NCBI RefSeq assembly: GCF_001905655.1
Contig: NZ_JMHT01000019.1
Location: 1 to 34,050 of the forward strand
DNA from: Mycobacterium sp. ST-F2
GTDB taxonomy: Bacteria > Actinomycetota > Actinomycetes > Mycobacteriales > Mycobacteriaceae
Direction of reading: 5' to 3'
Length of the DNA stretch: 34,050 nucleotides
Below the pieces are notes generated by a model. It saw only the letters and a program-made list of their open reading frames with translations, made no database searches and was not told the DNA's origin. Below, in pieces: positions 1-7,878 of the stretch. A program made the translations under genes and the position numbers. Numbering within the stretch: position 1 is the first letter of the stretch; the number at the start of each line of letters is the position of its first letter.

Positions 1-50
1 GGTCAAAATTCAACCGACGCTACGGGGTCAATTTTCGACCGTCGTTGACA
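1..50. mobile_element. End of an IS21-like insertion sequence
   Basis: Two imperfect direct copies of a roughly 18-bp box lie here, starting GGTCAAAATTC at position 1 and GGTCAATTTTC at position 27, and the segment ends in TGACA at 46-50. Read on the minus strand it begins TGTCAACGACGGTCG. IS21-family elements have TG...CA termini carrying several subterminal repeats bound by the IstA transposase, and this sequence type is familiar from mycobacterial IS21 elements. Only the terminus is in the window, so istA and istB would lie to the left of position 1. The exact edge at position 50 is inferred from the TG/CA rule. Confidence 0.6.
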
Positions 51-62
51 CCCCGCTACCTT

Positions 63-710
63 TTAGCCGACGGAAGGTGCTCCTCCGGTGTCATGCGCGG
101 TGGTTGCCCCCCATGGGGCAAGAAGGAATTCGTCGACGAAACGGGTGAAGGTGTCGTCGACGAATGTGGGGTCCGGTGCGGTGAAGTATTCGATGATCAA
201 TCCTTGGAACGCCGCCAAGGCGATGCGCGAGCGGGTTTCGGCGACATGGTCCGGCATTCCGATCGCCTCAAGGCGGGCCCGGGAGTTGCGGGTTAGCAGC
301 GACAAAGTTTCCCAGGCGTAGTCGCGATAGGGACTGTCCACGCCGCAGGCTGCCCCAAAGATCTGCAGCACCACACGCAGATTGTTGTGACGCTCGCCGC
401 GAGTGCACTCATACCAGTCGTCGAAGCACCAGCGCCGGTGTGCAGCAATCGAAACCGGAAGATCCAACTCCTCAGTGCGCGGGATCGCCGCGCGCTGCTG
501 GCGGGTCAGAACTTCCAGGATGAGGTGCTCTTTGCTGCCGAAGTAGTAGACCAGCATGCGGGCGCTGGTTCCCATCTGGGCGGCTAGCTCACGTAACGAC
601 GTATCGACCACACCCGTGCGCGCCAAAATCGCCGCAGCAGCCGCAAGGAGCTGTTCGCGCTTGGCGTGGTCGATCGGCCGGGGCACGCTTGACTGTAACA
701 GATGCTTCAT
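63..710 (-). CDS. TetR/AcrR family transcriptional regulator
   Basis: This encodes about 215 residues if translation starts at the ATG at 710. The N-terminal third is a typical TetR helix-turn-helix domain: the segment with SLRELAAQMGTSARMLVYYF followed by GSKEHLI gives the recognition helix and the Tyr-Tyr-Phe signature. The rest is a variable helical ligand-binding domain that does not reveal the ligand. An open frame continues upstream to 821, but that extension (start MPPPERR) has no TetR character. The gene is divergent from the GT87 gene at 689 and the two 5' ends touch or overlap, so it probably controls that gene and itself. Its stop codon lies only 12 bp from the IS21-like end, so the extreme C terminus may have been altered by the insertion. 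Confidence 0.88.
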   Translation of the reverse strand: MKHLLQSSVPRPIDHAKREQLLAAAAAILARTGVVDTSLRELAAQMGTSARMLVYYFGSKEHLILEVLTRQQRAAIPRTEELDLPVSIAAHRRWCFDDWYECTRGERHNNLRVVLQIFGAACGVDSPYRDYAWETLSLLTRNSRARLEAIGMPDHVAETRSRIALAAFQGLIIEYFTAPDPTFVDDTFTRFVDEFLLAPWGATTAHDTGGAPSVG

Positions 711-2059
711 ATACGAATGGGCAGGTGATCTCGCCGGCCGCAACCCCACACCCGTCACAGCGCGACGACAGAGGACACGAGCGAAGTCCTCGCAGTGGCA
801 GCGACGTTCCGGCGGTGGCACCAGGGTGGGTTCTCGCGGCCTGTGGGGTGGCGCTCGCGGCCGTGGGAGTCCAGCAATGGCTGCTGCCGTTCACCGCTGG
901 CTCTCAGATGGGGTTACTCACCAACGGCGGTGACCTCGACGTTTACCGGCACGGTGGGCTGCAGATACTGCACCACGCAGCGCTCTACGCCGGTGAGGTC
1001 CCTTCGGGAGGATGGTTTACCTACCCTCCGTTCGCCGCCGTCACATTCATTCCATTAGCGGTGCTGAGCTTTCCGGTGGCCAAAGCGGTGTGGATGCTCG
1101 CGTCCTTCAGCGCCCTCGTGGCGACGGTCTGGCGCTGCGCCACCGTGTTGGGCTACCGGCATGATTGGCTGCTGGGCGTCTTCAGCGTGGCGATGTCGGT
1201 GGTAGCACTCGACATCGAGGCCGTCCGCGGGACCCTGTGGCAAGGTCAGGTCAACATCGTGTTGATGGCCATCGTCGTCTGGGATCTCACCCGGCCGAGT
1301 GGGGCACGATTGCGGGGCTGGTCAGTCGGTATCGCTGCGGGCGTGAAGCTCACTGCGGTGGTCTTCGTCCCTTACCTGCTGATCACTCGGCAGTGGCGCG
1401 CGGCTATTACCGCTACGGCGACCACTGCTGCCACCATTGTTGTGACGTGGGCGGTGCTTCCTGCCGACTCGGTGCAGTACTGGACATATGCGGTGTTTCA
1501 GACCGACAGGATCGGTCCGCTCACCCATCCTGGGAATTTTTCGATCGGCGGCGTCGTGGCAACGCTGTGGGACCCTGCACCGATGGCCACGAACTGGTGG
1601 GTCGGTGGTGTCACGGTCGCAGCGCTGGTCGGTTTCTACGCCGCCTACCGAGCCGACCGCGCCTACCAGCGACTCCTCGCCATCACGATCACCGGGTTGC
1701 TCTCGTGCACCGTGCCGCCCCTGGCCTGGGGGCATCACTGGGTGTGGGCAGTGCCGCTGCTGGCCATCGCGCTCGATCGGATCGTCCGCAGCGCCGGACC
1801 CCTACGGTGGGCATGGGCAGGCGGCACCCTGGCGGTCTTCGCGGTGGCGTTCATGTGGTTCAGCGCCTGGCTGTACCGGACCTCGCAGCGCGTCCAAATG
1901 TCCTACCCGACCTACGTCGATGCCTTCAACGCCGCAATCGACCACATGACTCGATCCGACAGACTGTTTGCCGTCACTACACACCCGGTACTGTTCCTCG
2001 CCCTCGCCGTCATCACGATCGCGGCGCTCCCACGAGCTCAGCCGTCACCAATCGAGTAG
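689..2059 (+). CDS. GT87 family (DUF2029) polyprenol-phosphate-mannose-dependent mannosyltransferase-like membrane protein
   Basis: This is a polytopic membrane protein of 456 residues with roughly ten hydrophobic segments, the first near residues 46-66. Following the first segment, an extracytoplasmic loop contains GGDLDVYRHGG (residues 81-90), matching the Asp-containing DLxVY motif of GT87 enzymes such as PimE. These enzymes transfer mannose from polyprenyl phosphate to phosphatidylinositol mannosides, lipomannan or related glycans on the outer face of the membrane. The GxKLTAVVF and WGHHWVW segments are also typical of the family. The substrate cannot be read from sequence. The start used is a TTG at 689; a GTG at 725 would avoid overlap with the divergent tetR start at 710 and is equally plausible, because the first 45 residues are a polar tail. 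Confidence 0.82.
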   Translation: MTVTDASYTNGQVISPAATPHPSQRDDRGHERSPRSGSDVPAVAPGWVLAACGVALAAVGVQQWLLPFTAGSQMGLLTNGGDLDVYRHGGLQILHHAALYAGEVPSGGWFTYPPFAAVTFIPLAVLSFPVAKAVWMLASFSALVATVWRCATVLGYRHDWLLGVFSVAMSVVALDIEAVRGTLWQGQVNIVLMAIVVWDLTRPSGARLRGWSVGIAAGVKLTAVVFVPYLLITRQWRAAITATATTAATIVVTWAVLPADSVQYWTYAVFQTDRIGPLTHPGNFSIGGVVATLWDPAPMATNWWVGGVTVAALVGFYAAYRADRAYQRLLAITITGLLSCTVPPLAWGHHWVWAVPLLAIALDRIVRSAGPLRWAWAGGTLAVFAVAFMWFSAWLYRTSQRVQMSYPTYVDAFNAAIDHMTRSDRLFAVTTHPVLFLALAVITIAALPRAQPSPIE

Positions 2060-2102
2060 CACCGTCGATCCGAACAAAACTCGCACAACATCACCACGAC
2101 AC

Positions 2103-2192
2103 CACCATGGCTGGAATGCGGTCAGATTCGACTATCGGACTGTAGTCGAGTTCGGCGAAGGTGCGGCACATCATTTGGCGTGACTTGCGTGA
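2103..2192 (-). pseudogene. Fragment of a RepSA-like replication initiator gene
   Basis: Read on the minus strand this stretch translates to a peptide containing MCRTFAELDY and VESDRIPAMV. That aligns without gaps to residues about 229-257 of the replication initiator encoded at 22789-24357, which has MCRTFAELDY and VESGRIPAMV. About 23 of 27 residues agree. The DNA is also similar and in the same orientation. No similarity to the rest of that protein is seen on either side, so this is a remnant. It indicates that a second, older element of the same type once resided here. The extent is set by where the alignment stops. Confidence 0.8.
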
Positions 2193-2299
2193 CTGATCGG
2201 GCGGAACGCCAGGTGAGCTTGTTTCACAATCGATTGCCGCCTGCCTCGTGTGGTCTAGTGAGCAACGAGGGTTAATACCCGGTAGCTGAGGTGGGCATC

Positions 2300-2884
2300 A
2301 TGAGTACCGAACTCGACCAACTGCTCCGCGACCGATTCGGCATCGGCCGCGACGACTTTGTGGCCGCACTCAAAACATTGCCGTTGGTGCGACCTTGGGC
2401 AACCCGCCTCACCGAGGGAGAAGCCCGGTTGCTCGACGATGTCGACTTCGGCGAAGACCACGTGGCTCATATTGCTGCCAGCGCCGAAATCGCCGGCCAC
2501 GCAGGACGACTCGCCGTGACGGCACTGACCACCGCCGAGGTCAAAACGGCCCTCGGCCTCAGCGACGTCCAGATCCGGCAGAAGCGCTTAGCCCGCGAAT
2601 TGTGGGCGATCCCAGACGGTCAGACATGGATTTTCCCGATCGCTCAATTCGAACGCGACCCGGAGACGAGAATGCCGTTCCGTCAGGTTCGGGGCCTGGC
2701 TGAAGTGCTTACGGCACTCCCGGACGATCTGAATCCGGTCGCGGTCGACGGCTTTCTCCACGCCCAGCAGCCCGATCTCGAACGTGACGGCCACGCTCAG
2801 ACGCCGTTGAACTGGCTGCATGACGGCGGTGATGTCCTCAACGTAGTGGCCGCGGCAGTGGCGTACGACTGGTATGGCCGGTGA
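2300..2884 (+). CDS. MbcA/Xre-like antitoxin with C-terminal toxin-binding (DUF2384-like) region
   Basis: This encodes 194 residues. A central helix-turn-helix-like stretch (LTTAEVKTALGLSDVQIRQK, about residues 77-96) is followed by a C-terminal segment with TPLNWLHDGGDVLNVVAAAV. The C-terminal segment resembles the ParS/MbcA/Xre antitoxin region that binds RES-domain toxins, where a conserved TPLxWLxxGGD motif is usual. The ATG at 2300 is preferred over the GTG at 2291 because GAGGTG lies at the right distance upstream. The next reading frame starts with GTG overlapping this stop codon (GTGA at 2881-2884), the arrangement expected for an antitoxin-toxin operon. The downstream RES toxin is however only a remnant, so this antitoxin is probably an orphan. 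Family assignment is by motif resemblance only. Confidence 0.65.
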   Translation: MSTELDQLLRDRFGIGRDDFVAALKTLPLVRPWATRLTEGEARLLDDVDFGEDHVAHIAASAEIAGHAGRLAVTALTTAEVKTALGLSDVQIRQKRLARELWAIPDGQTWIFPIAQFERDPETRMPFRQVRGLAEVLTALPDDLNPVAVDGFLHAQQPDLERDGHAQTPLNWLHDGGDVLNVVAAAVAYDWYGR

Positions 2885-3040
2885 GCGCTGCGCTACCCGA
2901 TCAATCCGCCGGGGCGCGGCCGGAGGTGATCGGCATTTGCGACGGGGTTACGGTCTCACCCCACCGGCCGTGGAGCGGATCCACCGCACTCCGGGATGGA
3001 TATGTTTTGGGGCGGATTGCTTTTGCTCCTACAGAACTAA
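2881..3040 (+). pseudogene. Truncated and frame-disrupted remnant of a RES-domain toxin
   Basis: A GTG at 2881 overlaps the stop of the antitoxin gene and opens a frame beginning SAALPDQSAGARP. The sequence most like the start of a RES domain (ERIHRTPG) is however in another frame, at about 2970-2998, and GYVLGRIAFAP then continues in the first frame. RES toxins are NAD+-degrading enzymes that normally begin with an [LV]xRxHR motif and run for about 150-220 residues. Here all similarity stops near 3040, where the minus-strand UDG gene ends. The likely history is a frameshifted toxin gene cut by insertion of the downstream defence block. The protein reading is weak because the remnant is so short. 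Confidence 0.4.
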
Positions 3041-3042
3041 GC

Positions 3043-3669
3043 TCAGCTGCGCAGCAGCCCGGCTACTGTCGCGATCGCCGTCTCGAAGGCCTCGCGGCCG
3101 CCGTTGGCGTTGAGCCCGCGCATCGAACAGTGCGGGATGTTGCCGGGCGGCACGTACAGGTCGGCCCGGGTTATGCCGGCACGCTTCCATCCGTCGCGCG
3201 CCGCGCCTCCCAGCAAAAGGACGATCTCCAGGTTCGGCAGCAGCTCGACGACCTCGCGCGTCCACCGGGCGGCTCGCGTGCGCTCTGTGGCGGTCGATCC
3301 ACCGTTCTTCAACCCCGCCACCGGGAATGGCACCACGTTCCAGTGGACCACGTCGCGTCGGTCCACGCCGTGGCGGTCGTAGGCCTCGCGGATGTTCCGC
3401 GCGGTCCAATCGTCGTTGTCTGGGCTGAGCAGCCCTGATCCTGTGCCGGCTTCGGCTTTCGTCGATGGGTTGTCCAGCAGGACCAGCATCCGCGCGTTGA
3501 CGCCGCCCACGTCGGGATCCACGTACGGCACGTGTCCGTGCGGGAGCCCCTCAGCGTCGGCGATCCGGTCGGCGAGGTCATTCAGCGGCTTGACGTGAGA
3601 GTCTCGGATCCTCCGCTTCTTCTGCTCGACCGCCGCCGGATCGGCGTTGCGGCCGTTCATGATTCCCAT
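3043..3669 (-). CDS. Uracil-DNA-glycosylase-fold protein lacking the Fe-S cluster
   Basis: This encodes 208 residues from the ATG at 3669, which has AAAGGAG four bases upstream. A second ATG at 3660 would overlap the preceding stop as ATGA. The core shows the UDG superfamily layout: MLVLLDNPSTKA (glycosylase motif 1 region), GSGLLSPDND, VVHWNVVPFP, a central VLLLGGAARDGW strand-helix, and IPHCSMRGLN in place of the usual HPS motif. No CxxC pairs are present, so it should not hold a 4Fe-4S cluster. It follows another UDG-fold gene with a 13-bp overlap, so the two are surely co-translated. UDG-fold enzymes remove uracil or modified bases from DNA. The exact target base is unknown, and a role against modified phage DNA is inferred from context. 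Confidence 0.78.
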   Translation of the reverse strand: MGIMNGRNADPAAVEQKKRRIRDSHVKPLNDLADRIADAEGLPHGHVPYVDPDVGGVNARMLVLLDNPSTKAEAGTGSGLLSPDNDDWTARNIREAYDRHGVDRRDVVHWNVVPFPVAGLKNGGSTATERTRAARWTREVVELLPNLEIVLLLGGAARDGWKRAGITRADLYVPPGNIPHCSMRGLNANGGREAFETAIATVAGLLRS

Positions 3670-4277
3670 GTGGCTCCTTTCGACCCGACCGCGAATCCCC
3701 ACGTGATCGCCCGGGCGAGACTCGGTGCGTAGTAGGCGCGATCGGGGGTCTTCTTGAACCGCAGCGAACCGGGGTGCTCCGGGAACAGCAGGTACGTCGT
3801 ATCGGGCTTGACGGTCCGCGGCTTCACGAACGGCCACGCGAGTTGCCGGCCGTCAGGATGCCGGGTCGTGAGCACCTTCTCCGCGTCCTCGCCGAGGCCG
3901 ATGATCAGTCGCGGTTGAACGACATCCAGTTCGTCGTGGAGGAAGTGCCGGCAGTTGTCGATTTCGTACCGTTCCGAGGGTCGATCGCCCGGCGGGTGGC
4001 AGTGCACGACGTTCGTGATGAACAGCTCGGTCTTCTTTCGGTCGGCGATCTCCAAGGCGTCGTCGATGTACTTCCCGCTCCCGCCGGTGAACGCGATGCC
4101 CGACTCCATGCACTTGCGGCACAGGCTCTGTCCGACGATGGCCACGGGGGAGTGCGGAGACCCGAACCCGCGCGCCGCCGCCGTGACTCCGGGCTCGTTC
4201 ATCCCCGGGCACGCCCGGCACGCGCTGATCCGGTCCGCGATGAGGTCCAGCTGCCGCCGTCTCGTGTCCGTCACCAT
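3657..4277 (-). CDS. Family-4-like uracil-DNA glycosylase with 4Fe-4S cysteine pattern and altered catalytic loop
   Basis: This encodes 206 residues. Cysteines 20, 23, 93 and 109 reproduce the CxxC...C...C ligand spacing of the 4Fe-4S cluster in family 4 UDGs. NVVHCHPPGDRPS matches the family NVVKCRPPGNR motif, PRLIIGLGEDA matches the central strand, and EHPGSLRF matches the C-terminal HPS motif. The usual GEAPGxxED catalytic loop is replaced by GQSLCRKCMESG (about residues 49-60), which introduces a second CxxC pair. Base recognition or catalysis may therefore differ from classic uracil excision. The gene is 144 bp downstream of the HEPN-like gene and overlaps the second UDG-fold gene. Chromosomal UDGs are normally singletons, so a tandem pair in a defence-rich island suggests a specialised role. 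Confidence 0.8.
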   Translation of the reverse strand: MVTDTRRRQLDLIADRISACRACPGMNEPGVTAAARGFGSPHSPVAIVGQSLCRKCMESGIAFTGGSGKYIDDALEIADRKKTELFITNVVHCHPPGDRPSERYEIDNCRHFLHDELDVVQPRLIIGLGEDAEKVLTTRHPDGRQLAWPFVKPRTVKPDTTYLLFPEHPGSLRFKKTPDRAYYAPSLARAITWGFAVGSKGATWES

Positions 4278-4420
4278 CGCGGGATCGTCTCACCTGCGGC
4301 TGACACGGGCGGGCAAACTCTGGCGATCTCGCATCTGTGCCCAAGGGCTCCGGTGCATGGTGCGAGGCTTACCACGGAGTGGCAAACGATCTGTATCTCG
4401 TCGTGTTGAGAGGTGGCCCA

Positions 4421-6376
4421 TTAGGTGAGCTTGAATAGGTTCGCCAAGTCGCCGCACTGCCGGAGACGCTGGATCTGCTGGCGGTAGTCGTCCCGCTGCT
4501 GCGTCGTGTGCGCACTAACCGGTTGCCCGGTGACGATGGCCCAGATCGCTGCGTTCAACGCCATGCGGGCGAGGTAGATGGCGAAGTCGGCGATGGTGGC
4601 GCACGCTGTCTCCGACAGGACACCGCCGTGGATGGCGGCGTTCCTGGTCCGCCTGAGCCTCTCCACCCTGTTGCCGACGTGCTTCATCTCCGCGTCGAAT
4701 GTCGCTCCGAGCACCGCGCTGTCGGTCAGGAACCGATCCGTCTCGGCCAGTTGCCGAGCCAACGGGTGGCCAGCGTAGATCGTCTTGAGCGTGGACACGT
4801 GAGGCGGGGTCTTCAGCCTGTCGGTGCGCTCGCCGTACCCCGTGCGCACCGTGATGTCCTCCCGAATCACCCTCAGTTCAGTGGGGGTCGCCGCGCCCGG
4901 AGACCGATCGGGCCGGAGTTGCACTGCCGTGTACACGTCGTTCACCACACGGTTGGAGAGCGCCTCGACGGCATACCCGTCACCGAAATACTCGACCGCG
5001 AAGTCGTACCAGTTGCGACCAGGAGTCGGGGTCACCCAGGTGTTGGCATGCTCGATCGCGCGGACCGCGGCCATGACGATCGCCTCGGGATCCGACCGCG
5101 GTGCACCATCGAGCCCCTTTTCGAGGCGCAGCACCTTCTGCATCTCCTCGGCTGCCGCGGCCGTGATCACGTAGCCGTCGGCGGTCATCTCGCGCAGCCG
5201 GGTCGTGACGTAGTCGTTCTGGTAGAAGACGGGTTCGGGTGGCGGTTCCTTCGGTCCCCATTCGGCGGGTATCCAGGGCGGCGGTGCTCCGACAGCGAAG
5301 AGCAGGTGCCCGCCGAGCATCCGCCACATGCCGTCGGGGACGCGGACTACGGCGAGAACCGTGTCCAGGTACGTCCGTGCGACGTCTGCCGCGCGATGGC
5401 GCTCGACGTTGCGGACCGTGATCCGTGCGTATGCGAGCTGCGGGTCGAACTGGAACCCCCGGTAGTCGTTCACCTCGTCCGACAGCTGCAACTCGCTGAT
5501 GTCGTCGGTCAGCAGCTCCTCGGGCACGACGTCGAGCTGGCGTGCCCGCTCGTGGTCGGTGAGGGACCCGGCCAGGACCTGCGCGTCGTAGAACGTGACG
5601 TCGCCGTGGCGCACGCAGTCGATGGCGGGGATGAAGGCTGGGGAAATGCGGAACCAGACCACGTACTCGCCGGCGGGCGGCGGGCCTGTGACGATGCACC
5701 GCTCAGCGAGATCAGCGAGTTCGTCGTCGGTGAGCCCTGCGTTGGCATTCGGGTCGTACGGGCCGTTGTCGATCGGGTCGCCCACCATCGCCCGCGCGTA
5801 CCGGACACCACTCTCCGTGCCGAAGAGGACGTCCACGGCGGACCCCACGGGGCTGCCGAAGCCCCGCCCCTGCTTTCGGTACTCGCTCAAACCGATCACC
5901 GTGTCGCGCAGATACCTGATCCGCTCGTACGGGTACACGGTGTGGTCGACGTTGCCGCACGCTGCGACCAGATCTCGCCACGCCGCAACCAGGACGTCGT
6001 CGTCTCCGAGGATCGCGGTGAGTGCCGCTGTCGCGGCGCCTACGGCTGGCCGCTTGGTGTCGTCCAGGCCCAACTTCCCGTTCGGCTTCGTGAACAGGAG
6101 TCCGCCGGTGATCGACTGGCGGATCGCGTGTCCCAGTCCGCCGACCAGCGCACCGAGCTCGGGTCCTATCCAGTCGAGCGACTCGGCCAGGTCGGCGTCG
6201 ATCGACAGCCAATCGCGGATGTTGGCCCCGTCATGGGGTCGAGGGTCGGAACACGCCTCCGCGATCTCCGCCAGGATCGCGGTCGGCGGCATGTGGCCGG
6301 AGGCGCAGGTGACCAACTCCTTCTGGTCGACGTGCGCGCGTAGTTCCTCCAGCCACCGAGCGTGCTGTTCGAACAT
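4421..6376 (-). CDS. Large protein of unknown function with C-terminal HEPN-type motif
   Basis: This encodes 651 residues with no membrane segment or signal peptide. I do not recognise the first 550 residues; they are acidic, mixed alpha/beta in appearance, and contain PPPAGEYVVWFRISPAF. Near the C terminus RTRNAAIHGG (RNAAIH at 578-583) fits the R-N-x3-H catalytic motif of HEPN ribonucleases. It is flanked by long helices, as in Apea-like and Abi-type HEPN domains. The motif lies 74 residues from the C terminus, exactly as in the ApeA-like protein at 19593. The gene sits between a kinase gene (128 bp upstream) and two UDG-fold genes on the same strand. An RNase effector role is inferred from the motif alone. 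Confidence 0.72.
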   Translation of the reverse strand: MFEQHARWLEELRAHVDQKELVTCASGHMPPTAILAEIAEACSDPRPHDGANIRDWLSIDADLAESLDWIGPELGALVGGLGHAIRQSITGGLLFTKPNGKLGLDDTKRPAVGAATAALTAILGDDDVLVAAWRDLVAACGNVDHTVYPYERIRYLRDTVIGLSEYRKQGRGFGSPVGSAVDVLFGTESGVRYARAMVGDPIDNGPYDPNANAGLTDDELADLAERCIVTGPPPAGEYVVWFRISPAFIPAIDCVRHGDVTFYDAQVLAGSLTDHERARQLDVVPEELLTDDISELQLSDEVNDYRGFQFDPQLAYARITVRNVERHRAADVARTYLDTVLAVVRVPDGMWRMLGGHLLFAVGAPPPWIPAEWGPKEPPPEPVFYQNDYVTTRLREMTADGYVITAAAAEEMQKVLRLEKGLDGAPRSDPEAIVMAAVRAIEHANTWVTPTPGRNWYDFAVEYFGDGYAVEALSNRVVNDVYTAVQLRPDRSPGAATPTELRVIREDITVRTGYGERTDRLKTPPHVSTLKTIYAGHPLARQLAETDRFLTDSAVLGATFDAEMKHVGNRVERLRRTRNAAIHGGVLSETACATIADFAIYLARMALNAAIWAIVTGQPVSAHTTQQRDDYRQQIQRLRQCGDLANLFKLT

Positions 6377-6504
6377 CGATCACACCGTCCACGGCGGTAC
6401 TGGCGACGTACACATGCCGGTGACTGTAGACCGCCGATGAGCCTGGTCTACGCACCGTGGTGGAGCCGAGGTGCGTGGGCTCGAGCGACACTGGGCTGAC
6501 CCGG

Positions 6505-7656
6505 TCAGACGGATGGCAACGCGGCGACCTCCGCGATGAGCGCGGTGACACTGGCGTACCGCTGCGTGCGGTCCGGGTCGAGACATCGCCGAATCACGGG
6601 TTGGACTTCCGCAGGTGCTCTGAACGGGTCGGTGCGGCCCGAGAAGATGAAACCGAGCAGGTAGCCGACCGGGAACATTTCGTAGGAGATGTCGTAGTCG
6701 CGGAACGTGTCCAAGCCGGGGTCGACGATGGTGCCCTTGACCGCTGAGAGCGTTCGCGTCAGGTCCGAGTCCTCGACCTTGGCCAGGCCGAAGTCGGCGA
6801 TCTTCACGGTCACGGTGAGGTCGGCGTACTCCTGGACCAGAATATTGCCGGGGCTGAGATCCCGGTGGAGCACGTTGCGTTGGTGGATATGTTCCAGGCC
6901 GCGCAGGAACTGCAGGGCGATCTCGCGGCGCTGCTCGAAGGACAGCTTGGCGTTGTTCCGGTTGATGAAGTCGCGGAGCGTGGCCGTGCAGTGCTCCATC
7001 GTGTACTCGTTCAGGGTGTCGTCGTAGCCGTACACCCGCAGGACGTGCGGAGAGTCCATCTGCCGCATCAGGTCGTACTCGCGGCGGAACCGCGCCAATT
7101 CCACTCCGGTGCCGGGCTTGATCCTCTTCAGGGCGAACTTGGTGCCGTAGTTCGGATCGATGTACTCCCAGACGACGCCGTACGAACCTCCGCCGATCAT
7201 CCGCAGCTGCTGCCGGTCGACGATGAGGCTCTGTCCGGGCTGGTCGGCGAGGGTGAAGATCGGCCTGTAGCGGCTGATCGAGATAGGCGGCAGGTCATCG
7301 GGGATTGAGCTGCCCTGCGCCTCTTGCAGGAACTGCTTGCAGTGCTTGAACACGGCCGTGTAGGCCGGGGCGATGACGAACGGGCGTCCGCCCTCCTTCA
7401 TGACCTGGTGGGCGTCGAGGAGTTCGCGCATTAGCCGCAGCAGGTCGCGGCTCTCGTTCGCGTTGTAGTGGCGACCCTCGGTCTTGCTCTTGCGATCTAG
7501 AAACTCGAGGAGCCGGTCAGCTTCGGCGTGGAACCGCGCGAACATCCGCCCGGTCGGATCGTCGGCGTACATGGCGAGGTACGAGTCCGGTGTCGCGAAA
7601 TCCTCAGCGTGCCGCTCGTCCAGGACGCTCTGCATGATCTCGATTGGCGATGCCAA
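6505..7656 (-). CDS. Serine/threonine protein kinase with long N-terminal extension
   Basis: This encodes 383 residues from a TTG at 7656 preceded by GAGG at good spacing. Residues 1-145 are a helical extension of unknown role. Residues 150-380 are a Hanks-type kinase domain: GGGSYG glycine loop (155-160), ATP-anchoring Lys177 in FALKRIK, a candidate helix-C Glu193, HRDLSPGN catalytic loop (264-271, base Asp266) and DFG (288-290). Ser268 replaces the common Lys of HRDLKxxN and the APE motif is not clear, so the substrate-binding lobe is divergent. Unlike the housekeeping mycobacterial Pkn receptors there is no transmembrane segment or extracellular sensor. It is the first gene of the minus-strand block with the HEPN-like and UDG-fold genes, suggesting a sensor or activator role. 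The block has no visible internal promoter evidence. Confidence 0.9.
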   Translation of the reverse strand: MASPIEIMQSVLDERHAEDFATPDSYLAMYADDPTGRMFARFHAEADRLLEFLDRKSKTEGRHYNANESRDLLRLMRELLDAHQVMKEGGRPFVIAPAYTAVFKHCKQFLQEAQGSSIPDDLPPISISRYRPIFTLADQPGQSLIVDRQQLRMIGGGSYGVVWEYIDPNYGTKFALKRIKPGTGVELARFRREYDLMRQMDSPHVLRVYGYDDTLNEYTMEHCTATLRDFINRNNAKLSFEQRREIALQFLRGLEHIHQRNVLHRDLSPGNILVQEYADLTVTVKIADFGLAKVEDSDLTRTLSAVKGTIVDPGLDTFRDYDISYEMFPVGYLLGFIFSGRTDPFRAPAEVQPVIRRCLDPDRTQRYASVTALIAEVAALPSV

Positions 7657-7878
7657 GTCACGCCTCGCCGATCATCTGCGCCACGGCCCCACCGCTCCCG
7701 GCGTGAACGGTGGAACACTCGCACTTGCCATTGGAGCAGGCTATCGCTGCGGACCGACGGCACCCCCGGACGCGCGGCTCCCAACTCTCCGGACCAAATT
7801 CCGGCCACTCATGTCGGTGCCCAGCGCGACAATCTGGGGCATCATTGACAACACCAGTCACGGAAGTGAGGCCAGACC

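Noticed and set aside
4508..6343. 611-codon plus-strand open frame opposite the HEPN-like gene
   Set aside because: It is an antisense shadow in high-GC DNA: composition is Arg/Val/Gly/His-heavy, no motifs are seen, and the minus-strand protein is coherent with a HEPN motif.
6505..7656. Housekeeping Pkn receptor kinase
   Set aside because: There is no transmembrane segment or extracellular domain, and the neighbourhood and the divergent HRDLSPGN loop do not fit the chromosomal Pkn set.
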